From positions 1,178,001 to 1,242,000 of the forward strand of contig NZ_BNJF01000002.1 of assembly GCF_016587355.1 (NCBI RefSeq): a stretch of 64,000 nucleotides of DNA. Direction: 5' to 3'. Shown piece by piece: positions 25,510 through 33,724 of this stretch (its first letter is position 1; every line of letters begins with the position of its first letter). Both the position numbers and the translations under genes were made by a program. The notes beneath the pieces are model-generated. The model had not been told where the DNA came from and searched no databases. It saw only the letters and a list, made by a program, of their open reading frames with translations. The DNA is from Ktedonospora formicarum (lineage in GTDB: Bacteria > Chloroflexota > Ktedonobacteria > Ktedonobacterales > Ktedonobacteraceae).

Positions 25510-26677
25510 TACTAAATGAACTTGCTAGACTGTAACAATCCGTCTGGGCGTGCCCTTTCTTGTGGATAGGGCATTGCGAATCATTAAATATCGCGATGTG
25601 AACAGAACGTGACTGTCACCGTCAACACTGATGATTTTCGATGTAGAAGCCATCGAAAGGTTGGGCGCGAAAAAAGTCACAGATGTTGGGGATTGGGTTG
25701 CCTGTTCATAGCAATTGCAGTGGGAATAGAGCAAGTCATAGCGGCATTTCGCAAGGGATGCGCGATCTTGCCAGCCCACACGTCCGAGAGTGTGAGGGAA
25801 GAAAGTGGCTGATCAATATGGAACTTGAGAGCAGCGCCAATGCCGCTTATGGTGATCCTGTGTTGTGCTATGAACCGTTGCACAAAAGCCCCCTTTGGTT
25901 TGATTTTGCTACCCCCTCTGTTGTGTGGCAGCAATTCCTGGCGACTACCTTATTCGAAAACCTGTATGCATCTTTTCTCCAAATGGAGATTAGTGACAGC
26001 TATGGTTTCGTCTAAGATATAATTGAAGCCATTGACAACGCACAATGTTGCCGGTTAGTGAAGTTTCGCTAGCTTCTTGACCCAACAGTAGATAGAGCCA
26101 AATAAAGCAACATCGTGCAGACAACCCCTCATTGGCTTGCAAACTTACTTCACTCAACGATGTTACATGTAACTTTACATTGAAAATTTAGAGATGTCAA
26201 TATATGCCCCAGGAATCGAGGTTTTCTGTCTGTAATGGCTTCTCCATATGGCGTAAATTGTTATTATATGTGTATTTAGTGCGAAAATGGCTGCCTGATC
26301 GGGGCGAAGTTACAACATAACTATGGGGAATCGCGTGCATCTTGACAAGTGATAGTTAGTGATGGTACGCTCGAATCATACTTATTTCTGTAAAAAAACA
26401 AAGTTAAGGGTTATATATACATCCTGTTTTAACGACATGTGTGCCGAGACTCATGCTGGTTGAAAGCGGGATGTATATTGCCGCTAAGCAATGCATGCAT
26501 AAAATGATTGCATGCGAATAATATGGGGGTAGAAAAGTATCTAATATCTGATACAATAGCAGAACAAGATGCACATGGAACGCGACAAAGTGACAGTGTA
26601 GTGACATGCGGTCTGGTGCCTGGCTTGAGCATGGTCGCCGAGTGCGTCTCGTCTGCATGTGTGGAGGAAACAACGTT
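25510..26677. other. Long gene-free region between the divergent sugar operon and ROK gene
   Basis: Short open frames here are not protein-like. A candidate minus-strand promoter reads TTGACA (26200-26195), 17 bases, TAAAGT (26177-26172). It overlaps a perfect 12-base palindrome, GTTACATGTAAC (26162-26173), a possible operator for the divergent ROK repressor. If used, the binding-protein mRNA would have a leader of over 700 bases. On the plus strand TTGACA at 26342-26347 has only a weak -10 partner. GTATC-N8-GATAC at about 26537-26554 is another inverted repeat before the ROK gene. Confidence 0.45.
25955..26017. repeat. Multi-hairpin palindromic repeat, copy C (degenerate)
   Basis: CGAAAACC (25955-25962) and GGTTTCG (26004-26010) followed by TCTAAGA share the ends of copies B and E. 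The interior differs and holds one clear hairpin, TCTCC-AAAT-GGAGA. It looks like a decayed copy. Confidence 0.6.
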
Positions 26678-27955
26678 ATGGCATCTACACGTACTGGGAG
26701 TAAGCGTCTCTTACGAGACCTTAACCAGAGCATTGTTTTCAATTTGATTGCTGAGGAGCAGGCTATCTCGCGCACCAAGCTTGCAAAGAAAAGCGGCCTT
26801 CCAGCGGCGACTATTACGCGCATCGTGGCGAATTTCATCAGTGCGGGGCTTGTTCTAGAGGTGCAATCAGAGACATCGAGCGGGGGACGTCGCCCCGTTC
26901 TGCTAAGTATTAATCCTTCATCAGGCTATGCGGTAGGCGTCAAGCTACGCGAGAACGGCATGACTATTACCTTGTGTGACCTGAGTTGCACGATTCTTTG
27001 TGCCAGTGAGCAAACCTTCACTGGTGGCAGCCCTCCATATCAGGTGGTTGACCTGATGGCTAGCGCGATTAAGCAAATGATTAGCGAGGCGGGTCTGACA
27101 TTTCGTCAGGTTCTCGGTGTTGGGATTGGGCTTGCGGGCTTCGTTGATTCGACTCACGGCATCTGTCGCTATTCCTCACTTTTTGATTGGCGGGACGCCG
27201 AACTTGGACCCGCGCTTGAATTTAAGCTGCGCGTTCCTGTGAGTGTTGATAATGATGTTAACACACTGGCTGTTGCCGAGCGCTTATTTGGGGCCGGGCA
27301 TGATATTGATAACTTCTTGCTTATTACCACTGGGCGCGGCGTCGGTATGGGTGTCATTATCAATGGTGAGATCTACCGTGGGAGCCATGGGGGTGCAGGC
27401 GAATTTGGTCATATGACCGTCGATACACGCGTTGATGCTCCCAGTTGTACCTGTGGTAAGCGAGGCTGCCTGGAAGCTGTAGCCTCAGACTATGGGATCC
27501 TGCGTGCAGCGACCGGGGGCGACCCTGGATATTATGAGCGTTCAGCACTTGATGATCTGGTTGAGCGTGCTGTGGCTGGAGATATCGCAATCCAGAAAAT
27601 CTTTCGACGTGCGGGTGAGGCTCTGGGGATCGCGACCGCGAATCTCATAAATATCTTCGATCCCGAACGGATTTTGATTACTGGCGAGGGGCTACGTGCT
27701 GGTGAACTGCTGTTAGAACCACTTAGGATGACTATACCACTTCACACCTTTGGGGTACAGAAGAATGTTGAGCTGGTGATTACCCCTGTTGATGAGACAA
27801 CCTGGGCGCGAGGTGCCGCGAGCCTTATCCTGCGCAAAGTCTTTCAATCTCCTATCTATGAGGAGGGCGATGCGCATGCTATAGACGACTTGCTTTTACA
27901 GGCAACCCAGATGCAACAACTTCGGCGTAAGACAAATCAATCACAGACCCGGTAA
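26678..27955 (+). CDS. ROK-family transcriptional regulator
   Basis: From the ATG at 26678 (GGAGG 10 bases upstream) the protein has 425 residues. An N-terminal winged helix-turn-helix (AISRTKLAKKSGLPAATITR, about 27-46) is fused to a ROK domain. The ROK zinc motif is complete (CTCGKRGCLEAVAS), and the sugar-binding GEFGHMTVD precedes it. An acidic DNDVNTLAVAE matches the kinase-fold catalytic region. XylR/NagC-like ROK proteins repress sugar genes and are released by their sugar. Its divergent position relative to the alpha-glucoside importer makes that operon the probable target. Confidence 0.92.
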   Translation: MASTRTGSKRLLRDLNQSIVFNLIAEEQAISRTKLAKKSGLPAATITRIVANFISAGLVLEVQSETSSGGRRPVLLSINPSSGYAVGVKLRENGMTITLCDLSCTILCASEQTFTGGSPPYQVVDLMASAIKQMISEAGLTFRQVLGVGIGLAGFVDSTHGICRYSSLFDWRDAELGPALEFKLRVPVSVDNDVNTLAVAERLFGAGHDIDNFLLITTGRGVGMGVIINGEIYRGSHGGAGEFGHMTVDTRVDAPSCTCGKRGCLEAVASDYGILRAATGGDPGYYERSALDDLVERAVAGDIAIQKIFRRAGEALGIATANLINIFDPERILITGEGLRAGELLLEPLRMTIPLHTFGVQKNVELVITPVDETTWARGAASLILRKVFQSPIYEEGDAHAIDDLLLQATQMQQLRRKTNQSQTR

Positions 27956-28053
27956 CATCCGGTGCTCGAAGTAATCTAGCTAGTGACAATGCGCAAAAGT
28001 TATAAGTGCTTCGTGGTTTCTACTTAAGTTTTCTCTGCCAGATTTCCTCTCAC

Positions 28054-28109
28054 GCCAAAGGTGTCACATCTAATGCTATAAGCACAACATTGGATGTGAC
28101 ACCTTTAGC
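28054..28109. terminator. Long hairpin after the ROK gene
   Basis: AAAGGTGTCACATC (28057-28070) pairs perfectly with 28093-28106, and the stem extends imperfectly on both sides to about 22 pairs. It lies about 100 bases past the ROK stop. It may be a terminator or an unrelated inverted repeat. Confidence 0.5.
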
Positions 28110-28139
28110 GTCTTCACGCTCAGAAATTCCCAGATGAGG

Positions 28140-28177
28140 GCGATAAAGTGCTGCACGCGCAGCACTTTATCGCTTTT
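28140..28177 (+). terminator. Rho-independent terminator
   Basis: GCGATAAAGTGCTGC (28140-28154) pairs perfectly with its complement at 28159-28173 around an ACGC loop, followed by TTTT. This is the clearest terminator in the window and would end the ROK transcript. The remaining sequence up to about 28490 is AT-rich and shows no gene. Confidence 0.85.
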
Positions 28178-28492
28178 CCCTTGAAGAGCAATCTCATTTA
28201 CTGGAATCATCAAGGATTATGTTTCGCCCTAAATAAAGCATCAGGTTATAGCTTACCCCGCGCCATGCTGCCCCTGAATGAATACTCGTTCTTCGTATAG
28301 TACTTTTATATCAATTTCTCATCAGTTCATTGTGTATCAAGATATTTCAATGTAAGCTTTAGTTTATGCAAGCAACCAGCAGTATTGGTGCCTCAAACGA
28401 TCTCTGTGAATTGAGGCAACGCAACACATCACTGTATTTGGAATATTATGAATGCTTGCTTTTGTGGTTGTAGGGATGCAAGGTATTTAAAG

Positions 28493-28581
28493 CCAATCGA
28501 AAATCTGAGCGCGTAGCACCTCTGAATAGAGGTCACGCTTGCACAGCAAGCGCAGCGCAGTTGAATAAAGATTGGTTTTAG
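28493..28581. repeat. Multi-hairpin palindromic repeat, copy D (divergent)
   Basis: CCAATCGAAAATCT at the left and AGATTGGTTTT at the right can pair. Inside are ACCTCT-GAAT-AGAGGT and GCTTGC-ACA-GCAAGC hairpins, and CTGAGCGCG matches the left arm of copies A and E. It ends about 28 bases before the S53 peptidase ATG. Confidence 0.55.
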
Positions 28582-28609
28582 CTTATGAAGTTAGTAGAGG
28601 AGGAGGAAC

Positions 28610-30316
28610 ATGAAACTGACGACGCGGAAATGGTCTCTCCCTGTTACTGTATTTACGCTTCTCTTGCTGGTAAGTGCGATGGTAGCGGCGCAGACAGTCG
28701 GAGGGCATCTTGCAGCTTCAGCAAGCCAGGCACCTCGCTTTACCATGCGAGGTCATATCGCGCCAGTGCTGAAGCAATACAAGCCGATGCATGCAGCGAA
28801 CGAGCAACAGCCAATGAATCTGGCGCTCTCGTTACGACTGCGCAATGAGGCTGAGCTGGATGCGCTGATCGCAGCTCAGAACAATCCTAATTCATCCTTG
28901 TATCACCACTATATTACGCCACAGTATTTTGAACAACGCTTTGCGCCAGATCAACAGTCTGTGCAGCGTGTCGCAAGCTATTTGCGTGATTCTGGTCTAC
29001 AGGTGACTGGAATCTCGTCGAACTCCCAGCTCATCAATGTTAGTGGATCGTTGTCGCAGGTGGAGAAGGTCTTCAATGTCGCCATCTCTGACTATAACAT
29101 TGATGGGCGTACCGCCTATGCTCCCACAAGTGAGCCCTCGCTACCAGCCGAGTTCTCCAATGTTGTGCTCAATGTCTCCGGGCTTGACAATGTGGCGCGC
29201 TATCATCATTATAGCCACTCGACTGTTCAGAGTAGCACAAGTGCAAATAGAGGACCCGCTGGTGGTTACACTCCTTCCACTCTGCGTAGCGCCTATAACA
29301 TCAATCCCCTTCTCGACGCTGGCTTCAACGGACAGGGGCAGTCTGTAGCGCTCTTTGAGCTAGATGGCTATGTTCCTGGTGATGTGAATACCTATTTGCA
29401 ACAGTATGGCCTGGGTGCGCCTCGCTACTCCAATGTCCTTGTGGACGGTGCTAAGAATAAAGCTGGTTCTGGTGCGCCAGAGGTTGAGCTAGATATGGAG
29501 ATACTTTCAGCTATCGCTCCCAAAGCTACGCAGAAAGTCTATATTGGCCCCAACACCGCGCAGGGAGCGCTGGACCTCTATAACCAGATCGTTACTGATA
29601 ATACATCGAAAGTTGTCAGTATTAGCTGGGGGGCCTGTGAGCGCGAGACGGGCCAATCTTTGGCGAGCGCTATGGACAATGTATTCAAGCAAGGTGTCGC
29701 GCAGGGGCAGGCTTTCTTTGCTGCCTCGGGTGACTCTGGTGCTTATGCCTGTGATGATAGTCAGCTTGGAGTTGATTATCCCGCCAGTGATCCTCATGTG
29801 GTTGGTGTTGGCGGTACGAAGCTAAGCGTCAATAGCGATGGCTCCTATGCTGACGAGTCTGCCTGGAGTGATACAAGCTCTAGCCGCCGAGGTGGTGGCG
29901 GTGGCGGCATCAGCCAGTACTTCAAGCGCCCAGCCTATCAAGATGGCATTCAGACTTCTCGCTATCGTGCTGTGCCAGATATATCGGCGGATGCCGATTT
30001 GAGAAGTGGCTACTCGGTCTTTATTCAGGGACGTTGGAGCGTCATCGGTGGTACCAGTGCCTCGGCTCCTCTCTGGGCTGGCATCGCAACCAACATTAAT
30101 CAGTACCTTACGAGCCAGGATATGCCCACGATGGGCAGCGGTCATGAGGCACTCTATAGCCTCTTTACGACTCCACAACCATATGCTCCCTATCATGATG
30201 TCACTACAGGCGACAACCTGTACTATGGCGCTAAAAAGGGATACGATCTGGCGACAGGCATGGGAACTCCTAATGCCTGGAATATCGCGCGAGACCTCGC
30301 CGCCAGCAATTCTTAG
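28610..30316 (+). CDS. Secreted S53 (sedolisin/kumamolisin-like) serine-carboxyl peptidase
   Basis: This 568-residue protein has a signal peptide (residues 1 to about 27, LPVTVFTLLLLVSAMVAAQ). A pro-kumamolisin activation domain follows (about 45-195, with SSLYHHYITPQYFEQRFAP), then the S53 catalytic domain. The catalytic residues are Glu291 and Asp295 (EVELD), Asp375 (AASGDSGAYAC) and Ser483 (GGTSASAPLW). A calcium-site-like YDLATGMGTPN lies near the end. These enzymes are secreted, self-processed at low pH and degrade proteins in acid habitats. AGAGGAGGAGG precedes the ATG. It appears monocistronic, with a terminator at 30379. Confidence 0.94.
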   Translation: MKLTTRKWSLPVTVFTLLLLVSAMVAAQTVGGHLAASASQAPRFTMRGHIAPVLKQYKPMHAANEQQPMNLALSLRLRNEAELDALIAAQNNPNSSLYHHYITPQYFEQRFAPDQQSVQRVASYLRDSGLQVTGISSNSQLINVSGSLSQVEKVFNVAISDYNIDGRTAYAPTSEPSLPAEFSNVVLNVSGLDNVARYHHYSHSTVQSSTSANRGPAGGYTPSTLRSAYNINPLLDAGFNGQGQSVALFELDGYVPGDVNTYLQQYGLGAPRYSNVLVDGAKNKAGSGAPEVELDMEILSAIAPKATQKVYIGPNTAQGALDLYNQIVTDNTSKVVSISWGACERETGQSLASAMDNVFKQGVAQGQAFFAASGDSGAYACDDSQLGVDYPASDPHVVGVGGTKLSVNSDGSYADESAWSDTSSSRRGGGGGGISQYFKRPAYQDGIQTSRYRAVPDISADADLRSGYSVFIQGRWSVIGGTSASAPLWAGIATNINQYLTSQDMPTMGSGHEALYSLFTTPQPYAPYHDVTTGDNLYYGAKKGYDLATGMGTPNAWNIARDLAASNS

Positions 30317-30378
30317 GCTTTTGTTTCCGACAGCTCATCATCGCTGGCTGATGCCAGTGTGTTGAATGAGTGAGTATT

Positions 30379-30420
30379 GCTCCCATTCTTCCGCAAGAGA
30401 AGCATGGGAGCTTTCTTATT
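30379..30420 (+). terminator. Terminator after the S53 peptidase
   Basis: GCTCCCAT-CTTC pairs with GAAG-ATGGGAGC (30379-30411, one unpaired base on each side), followed by TTTCTTATT. Confidence 0.8.
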
Positions 30421-30562
30421 AAAAATTTTGATCGTTATAATCAAAAACTATAGTCACTGCTGATGCATCTTTTATGTTAAAGTTGGCATATGCAGGGAGC
30501 CTCCAGAAGAACCCGGAGTTTCCCTGGTCACCTGATTGCGAATTGAAGAGGAGAAATCAGCA

Positions 30563-31045
30563 ATGGCAGCGACACTTGCGCATTTGATTGCGACATTGGA
30601 AGTCACCCATGAAGAACTGACACGCTTAACCGCGACACTGAGCGATGAGGTACTTGATTATCATCCAGGGCCAGAAGAATGGAGTATACGGGAAATTCTG
30701 GCTCACCTGGTGGACGACGAAATGTTTGTCATGCGTACACGCTTGGAGCGCATTGTTAGGGAAGAGTATCCTACTCTCGTTCCCAATGATGAGAAGCTGT
30801 GGCATAGTCAGCGCAATACCTCACGCGATACTGTTAGCGAGCTATTACGTGATTTTGCAATCCAGCGAGCCGCCAGCCTGAACATTATCGGCTTTCTGCG
30901 CGAGGATGATTGGAAGCGTACAGCGTATCATCCCGAAGAGGGGGATTTAACGACGGAGATTTGGGTCGAGCATTGGGCTAATCACGATATCGTTCACCTG
31001 CGTCAGATCGAACGCAACTGTGCATCATATTTGGAACGGCAGTAG
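30563..31045 (+). CDS. DinB family protein (DinB_2 / YfiT-like putative metal-dependent hydrolase)
   Basis: From the ATG at 30563, with GAGGAG nine bases upstream, this 160-residue protein has the DinB four-helix fold. The three expected metal-binding histidines lie in ILAHLVDDE and HWANHDIVHLRQIE. HPGPEEWSIREILAHL is typical of the DinB_2 branch. Members include bacillithiol/mycothiol S-transferases and hydrolases; the reaction of this one is unknown. It lies alone between terminators. Confidence 0.85.
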   Translation: MAATLAHLIATLEVTHEELTRLTATLSDEVLDYHPGPEEWSIREILAHLVDDEMFVMRTRLERIVREEYPTLVPNDEKLWHSQRNTSRDTVSELLRDFAIQRAASLNIIGFLREDDWKRTAYHPEEGDLTTEIWVEHWANHDIVHLRQIERNCASYLERQ

Positions 31046-31073
31046 TTATAACAATGAGACAATAGTTATCTCG

Positions 31074-31104
31074 CGCAAGTTGTCGCTAGCAAAGACAGCT
31101 TGCG
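31074..31104 (+). terminator. Putative terminator after DinB
   Basis: CGCAAG-TGTC pairs with GACA-CTTGCG, each arm with one bulge, around a short loop. It begins 29 bases after the DinB stop. There is no clear T-run. The remaining 31105-31543 shows no gene. Confidence 0.45.
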
Positions 31105-31543
31105 TGAAGCCCCACAATGATGATGTGCCTCAAAATAGCTTGACGATCAGCGTTCCGTTGCTTATACTGTTCTTTATTAAGCTGTTTTGATTCAAGAAAA
31201 GGAGACCTCCCCAGTGGCATGCCTGTAAGCTTTACTCGGTAGCGGAACGAGCATATCAAGATTGATTGTTGTGATGCATGAAGCAACAATGTCAATTGTG
31301 CTGGTTATGTGTAACGCTGCGTCGTGTAAGGCTGAGTGAGATGTCACGTTCCTCTTGGTTTCCATCGTTTATTACTCTTCGTAATTCTGCATTCTCCTCA
31401 CCCTCTCGTATACTGCCCGCCTGTAGAGCATGGTATACGCTTCCCATAACCTTTCCGTACCGATGAATGCTGCTATGTTAGATGGCTTGGTGTGCGGCGT
31501 TTCGAGCCATTCTGCTGAACTTGAATTGTGTTTACTCCTGATG

Positions 31544-31621
31544 CGAAAACCTGAGCGCATTGCGCTAGCCGCGAGGAGCGGCGCCGTGCCCTCGTATGAG
31601 GGTTGGTTTTCGTCTAAGACC
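31544..31621. repeat. Multi-hairpin palindromic repeat, copy E
   Basis: CGAAAACC (31544-31551) pairs with GGTTTTCG (31605-31612), followed by TCTAAGACC as in copy B. The enclosed sequence forms three hairpins: GCGC-ATT-GCGC, GCCGC-GAGGA-GCGGC and CCCTC-GTAT-GAGGG. It ends 37 bases before the SDR ATG. Confidence 0.78.
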
Positions 31622-31658
31622 TTAATTGCGTATTAACGGAAAGGCAAAGAAATAATTT

Positions 31659-32426
31659 ATGGGATTGAATACTACCCAGAAACGTATTGCGATAGTGACT
31701 GGAGTAAGCCGAGATCGTGGTATCGGCACAGCTATCTGTAAAGCACTGGCGAGCATGAATATCGATATCTTCTTCACTCATTGGGGAAGCTATGATCAAG
31801 AGGTATATGGGACGCACGACGAGACGCGTCGTGATCTCCCCACTGCTCTGCGTGCGTTGGGCGTGCGGTGTGAGGGTATGGAAGTGGATATGAGCCATCC
31901 CCAGGCCGCAACTCAGATCATGGATGAGATTGAGGCGCGGCTGGGTTCTCCTACGATCCTGGTCAATAACGCAGCTTACTCAGTAAGCGATGGTTATGAG
32001 CAACTGACCGCTGAAATTCTGGATGCGCATTACACAGTGAATATGCGTGGCACCTTTCTTCTGAGTGTTGAGTTCGCGCGACGCTTCTCTTCAACCAGCG
32101 GTGGACGGATCGTTAACCTTGTCTCAGGGCAGGATTGGCCTATGCCGCATGAACTGGCTTATGCCTCTACAAAGGGCGCGATAGCGGCATTTACGATTTC
32201 GCTTTCCGCCGACCTCGCGTCCCGTGGCATCACTGTCAATGCCGTTGATCCAGGCGCGACCGATACAGGATGGATGAGTGAGGAGTTGAAAAGAGAACTT
32301 CTTGCCAAAGCCCCTTTTGGGCGTCTGGGCCAACCCGAGGACGCCGCGCGCCTGATTGCCTTCCTTGCCAGCGAAGAAGCCCGATGGATTACAGGCCAGA
32401 TACTACATTCGCGCGGAGGGATGTAG
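31659..32426 (+). CDS. Short-chain dehydrogenase/reductase (SDR)
   Basis: The 255-residue protein is a classical SDR. The cofactor motif is a variant, TGVSRDRGIGTAICKAL (about 14-30), with two extra residues compared with TGxxxGxG. NNAAYSVSDG, the catalytic Ser in NLVSGQDWP and YASTK (Tyr/Lys) follow, and the C-terminus EEARWITGQILHSRGG is typical. NADP preference and substrate cannot be told; variants of this N-terminal type are often annotated 3-ketoacyl-ACP reductase-like. It is preceded by repeat copy E and followed by a hairpin, so it is probably monocistronic. Confidence 0.88.
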   Translation: MGLNTTQKRIAIVTGVSRDRGIGTAICKALASMNIDIFFTHWGSYDQEVYGTHDETRRDLPTALRALGVRCEGMEVDMSHPQAATQIMDEIEARLGSPTILVNNAAYSVSDGYEQLTAEILDAHYTVNMRGTFLLSVEFARRFSSTSGGRIVNLVSGQDWPMPHELAYASTKGAIAAFTISLSADLASRGITVNAVDPGATDTGWMSEELKRELLAKAPFGRLGQPEDAARLIAFLASEEARWITGQILHSRGGM

Positions 32427-32450
32427 ATACTCTTTCCCCAAGCTAGTGAT

Positions 32451-32482
32451 GAGTGCAGAGGGGTTGAAGCCTCTCTGTACTC
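32451..32482 (+). terminator. Putative terminator after the SDR
   Basis: GAGTGCAGAG pairs with CTCTGTACTC (one G-T pair) around a 12-base loop, starting 25 bases after the stop. Confidence 0.5.
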
Positions 32483-32635
32483 CTGCTTTAGGGATGTTTA
32501 TAGGCTAAATTGGGAGGAAAAGATATTCAATTGATGTGTTAATGAGCGTCTCCGTGCTTGTGTATTTATATATTGATAAGTACCTGTAGGTTGCGCTGGC
32601 ATACTCTTCTCAGAGAACAGTTAGAGGGGCAACCT

Positions 32636-33724
32636 ATGCGCGAAACTTTTCAACCATCGGATGATAATCAGCCAGATATGGATTGGTATCCTTCTACATC
32701 CTCCTGGCGACTTCCGCGTAGACCAGGGCCTGTATCAGTTGGTTTTCTCCTGTCAGCCCTGATGGCAATTATTGCTATAGTCGTGACTTATCCTTTATGG
32801 CAAACATCCTTTCAAGGAGCTATTCAGAACACGATAAAGCTCCAGCAACCAGAACCCCCATTTGATCCCAATATTGGTGCCGTTCTACCTCAACATCGTG
32901 TTGTAGCTTACTACGCTGTTCCAGGGGCTGAGGCAACCGGTCCGGCCTATGAGCCCACCCCGGATATGCTTGACCGTCTGAAACAGCAGGGCGCGGCCTA
33001 TGAAGCTTTGGACCCCAGGCATTCCGTTCAGCTTGGTATCGATCTGGTTGTGAGTGTACCAGACTCTTCGCCTGGTCCCGATAAAACTTATAGTCACCAT
33101 GTCGATGAGCAGACAGTGCGTAGCTATATTGACTTCTGCCAGAAAAACCATCTCCTCCTCTTCCTGGACCTGAACTTTGGTCAGGCCCAGGTAATGAAGG
33201 AAGTTAACTCATTTTTGCCGTACTTGCAAAAGTATCGCTTTGTGCATATGGCGGTTGATCCCGAATGGATGTTTCCTCGCCATGATGGTATTCCAGGTGT
33301 GAATCTTAGCAATGTGCGCTCTAGTGATCTTAATCCAATTATTAAGGCTCTGGCGGATATTCCTATAAAATATCATGTACCACGTAAAATGCTCATTCTG
33401 CACCAGTATAGACCTAGTGGTGATGGATTGGCGAATCCGTTTAGCGGGTCTGATGCTGAACTGGCGGATAAACAGAAACTCCTGTCTGAGAAGCGTGTTG
33501 ATGTTGTGCTACATGTGGATAGCGTTGGCGGATATCAAGGCGACCATGAGGACAAGCAACAACAGTACGCGGAATGGGTGAAACGCGACATGAACTTATA
33601 CCAAAACTTTCGCTATGGTGGCTTTAAGTTGTTTTATCGGATTGAGGCTCCGACGGGCCTGATGACCCCGGCGGAAGTGCTTAAACTTGATCCCGCCCCT
33701 ATGGTTATTACCTATGGAAATTAG
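32636..33724 (+). CDS. Membrane-anchored protein of unknown function, TIM-barrel glycosidase-like
   Basis: From the ATG at 32636 (AGAGGGG six bases upstream) it has 362 residues. A proline-rich N-terminus is followed by one transmembrane helix (about 41-60, VGFLLSALMAIIAIVVTYPL), leaving the rest outside. The external domain resembles a family seen in Actinobacteria and Chloroflexota: RVVAYYAVPG, LLLFLDLNFGQAQV, HMAVDPEWMFPRHDGIPG, MLILHQYRP and VVLHVDSVGG. The alternating strands and acidic residues suggest a TIM barrel and possibly a glycoside or peptidoglycan hydrolase, but no known family is matched with certainty. The next gene overlaps or abuts it. Confidence 0.72.
   Translation: MRETFQPSDDNQPDMDWYPSTSSWRLPRRPGPVSVGFLLSALMAIIAIVVTYPLWQTSFQGAIQNTIKLQQPEPPFDPNIGAVLPQHRVVAYYAVPGAEATGPAYEPTPDMLDRLKQQGAAYEALDPRHSVQLGIDLVVSVPDSSPGPDKTYSHHVDEQTVRSYIDFCQKNHLLLFLDLNFGQAQVMKEVNSFLPYLQKYRFVHMAVDPEWMFPRHDGIPGVNLSNVRSSDLNPIIKALADIPIKYHVPRKMLILHQYRPSGDGLANPFSGSDAELADKQKLLSEKRVDVVLHVDSVGGYQGDHEDKQQQYAEWVKRDMNLYQNFRYGGFKLFYRIEAPTGLMTPAEVLKLDPAPMVITYGN

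Noticed and set aside
25525..25934. Two minus-strand open frames in the long intergenic region; one contains a PstS-like phrase (SLTLSDVWAGKI).
   Set aside because: The rest is not protein-like, no ribosome site is present, and repeat copies B and C flank it. A decayed gene cannot be excluded, but the resemblance is too short to support one.
22863..31621. Multi-hairpin repeats as a riboswitch or structured leader RNA.
   Set aside because: They lie before start codons, but their orientation relative to the downstream gene varies: sense at 31.5 kb and antisense at 22.9 and 25.5 kb. That does not fit a cis-acting RNA.
31544..31621. Cloverleaf-like fold as a tRNA.
   Set aside because: There is no anticodon arm of correct size, no T-loop GTTCGANTC and no CCA-compatible acceptor stem. 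I found no other tRNA or rRNA in the window.
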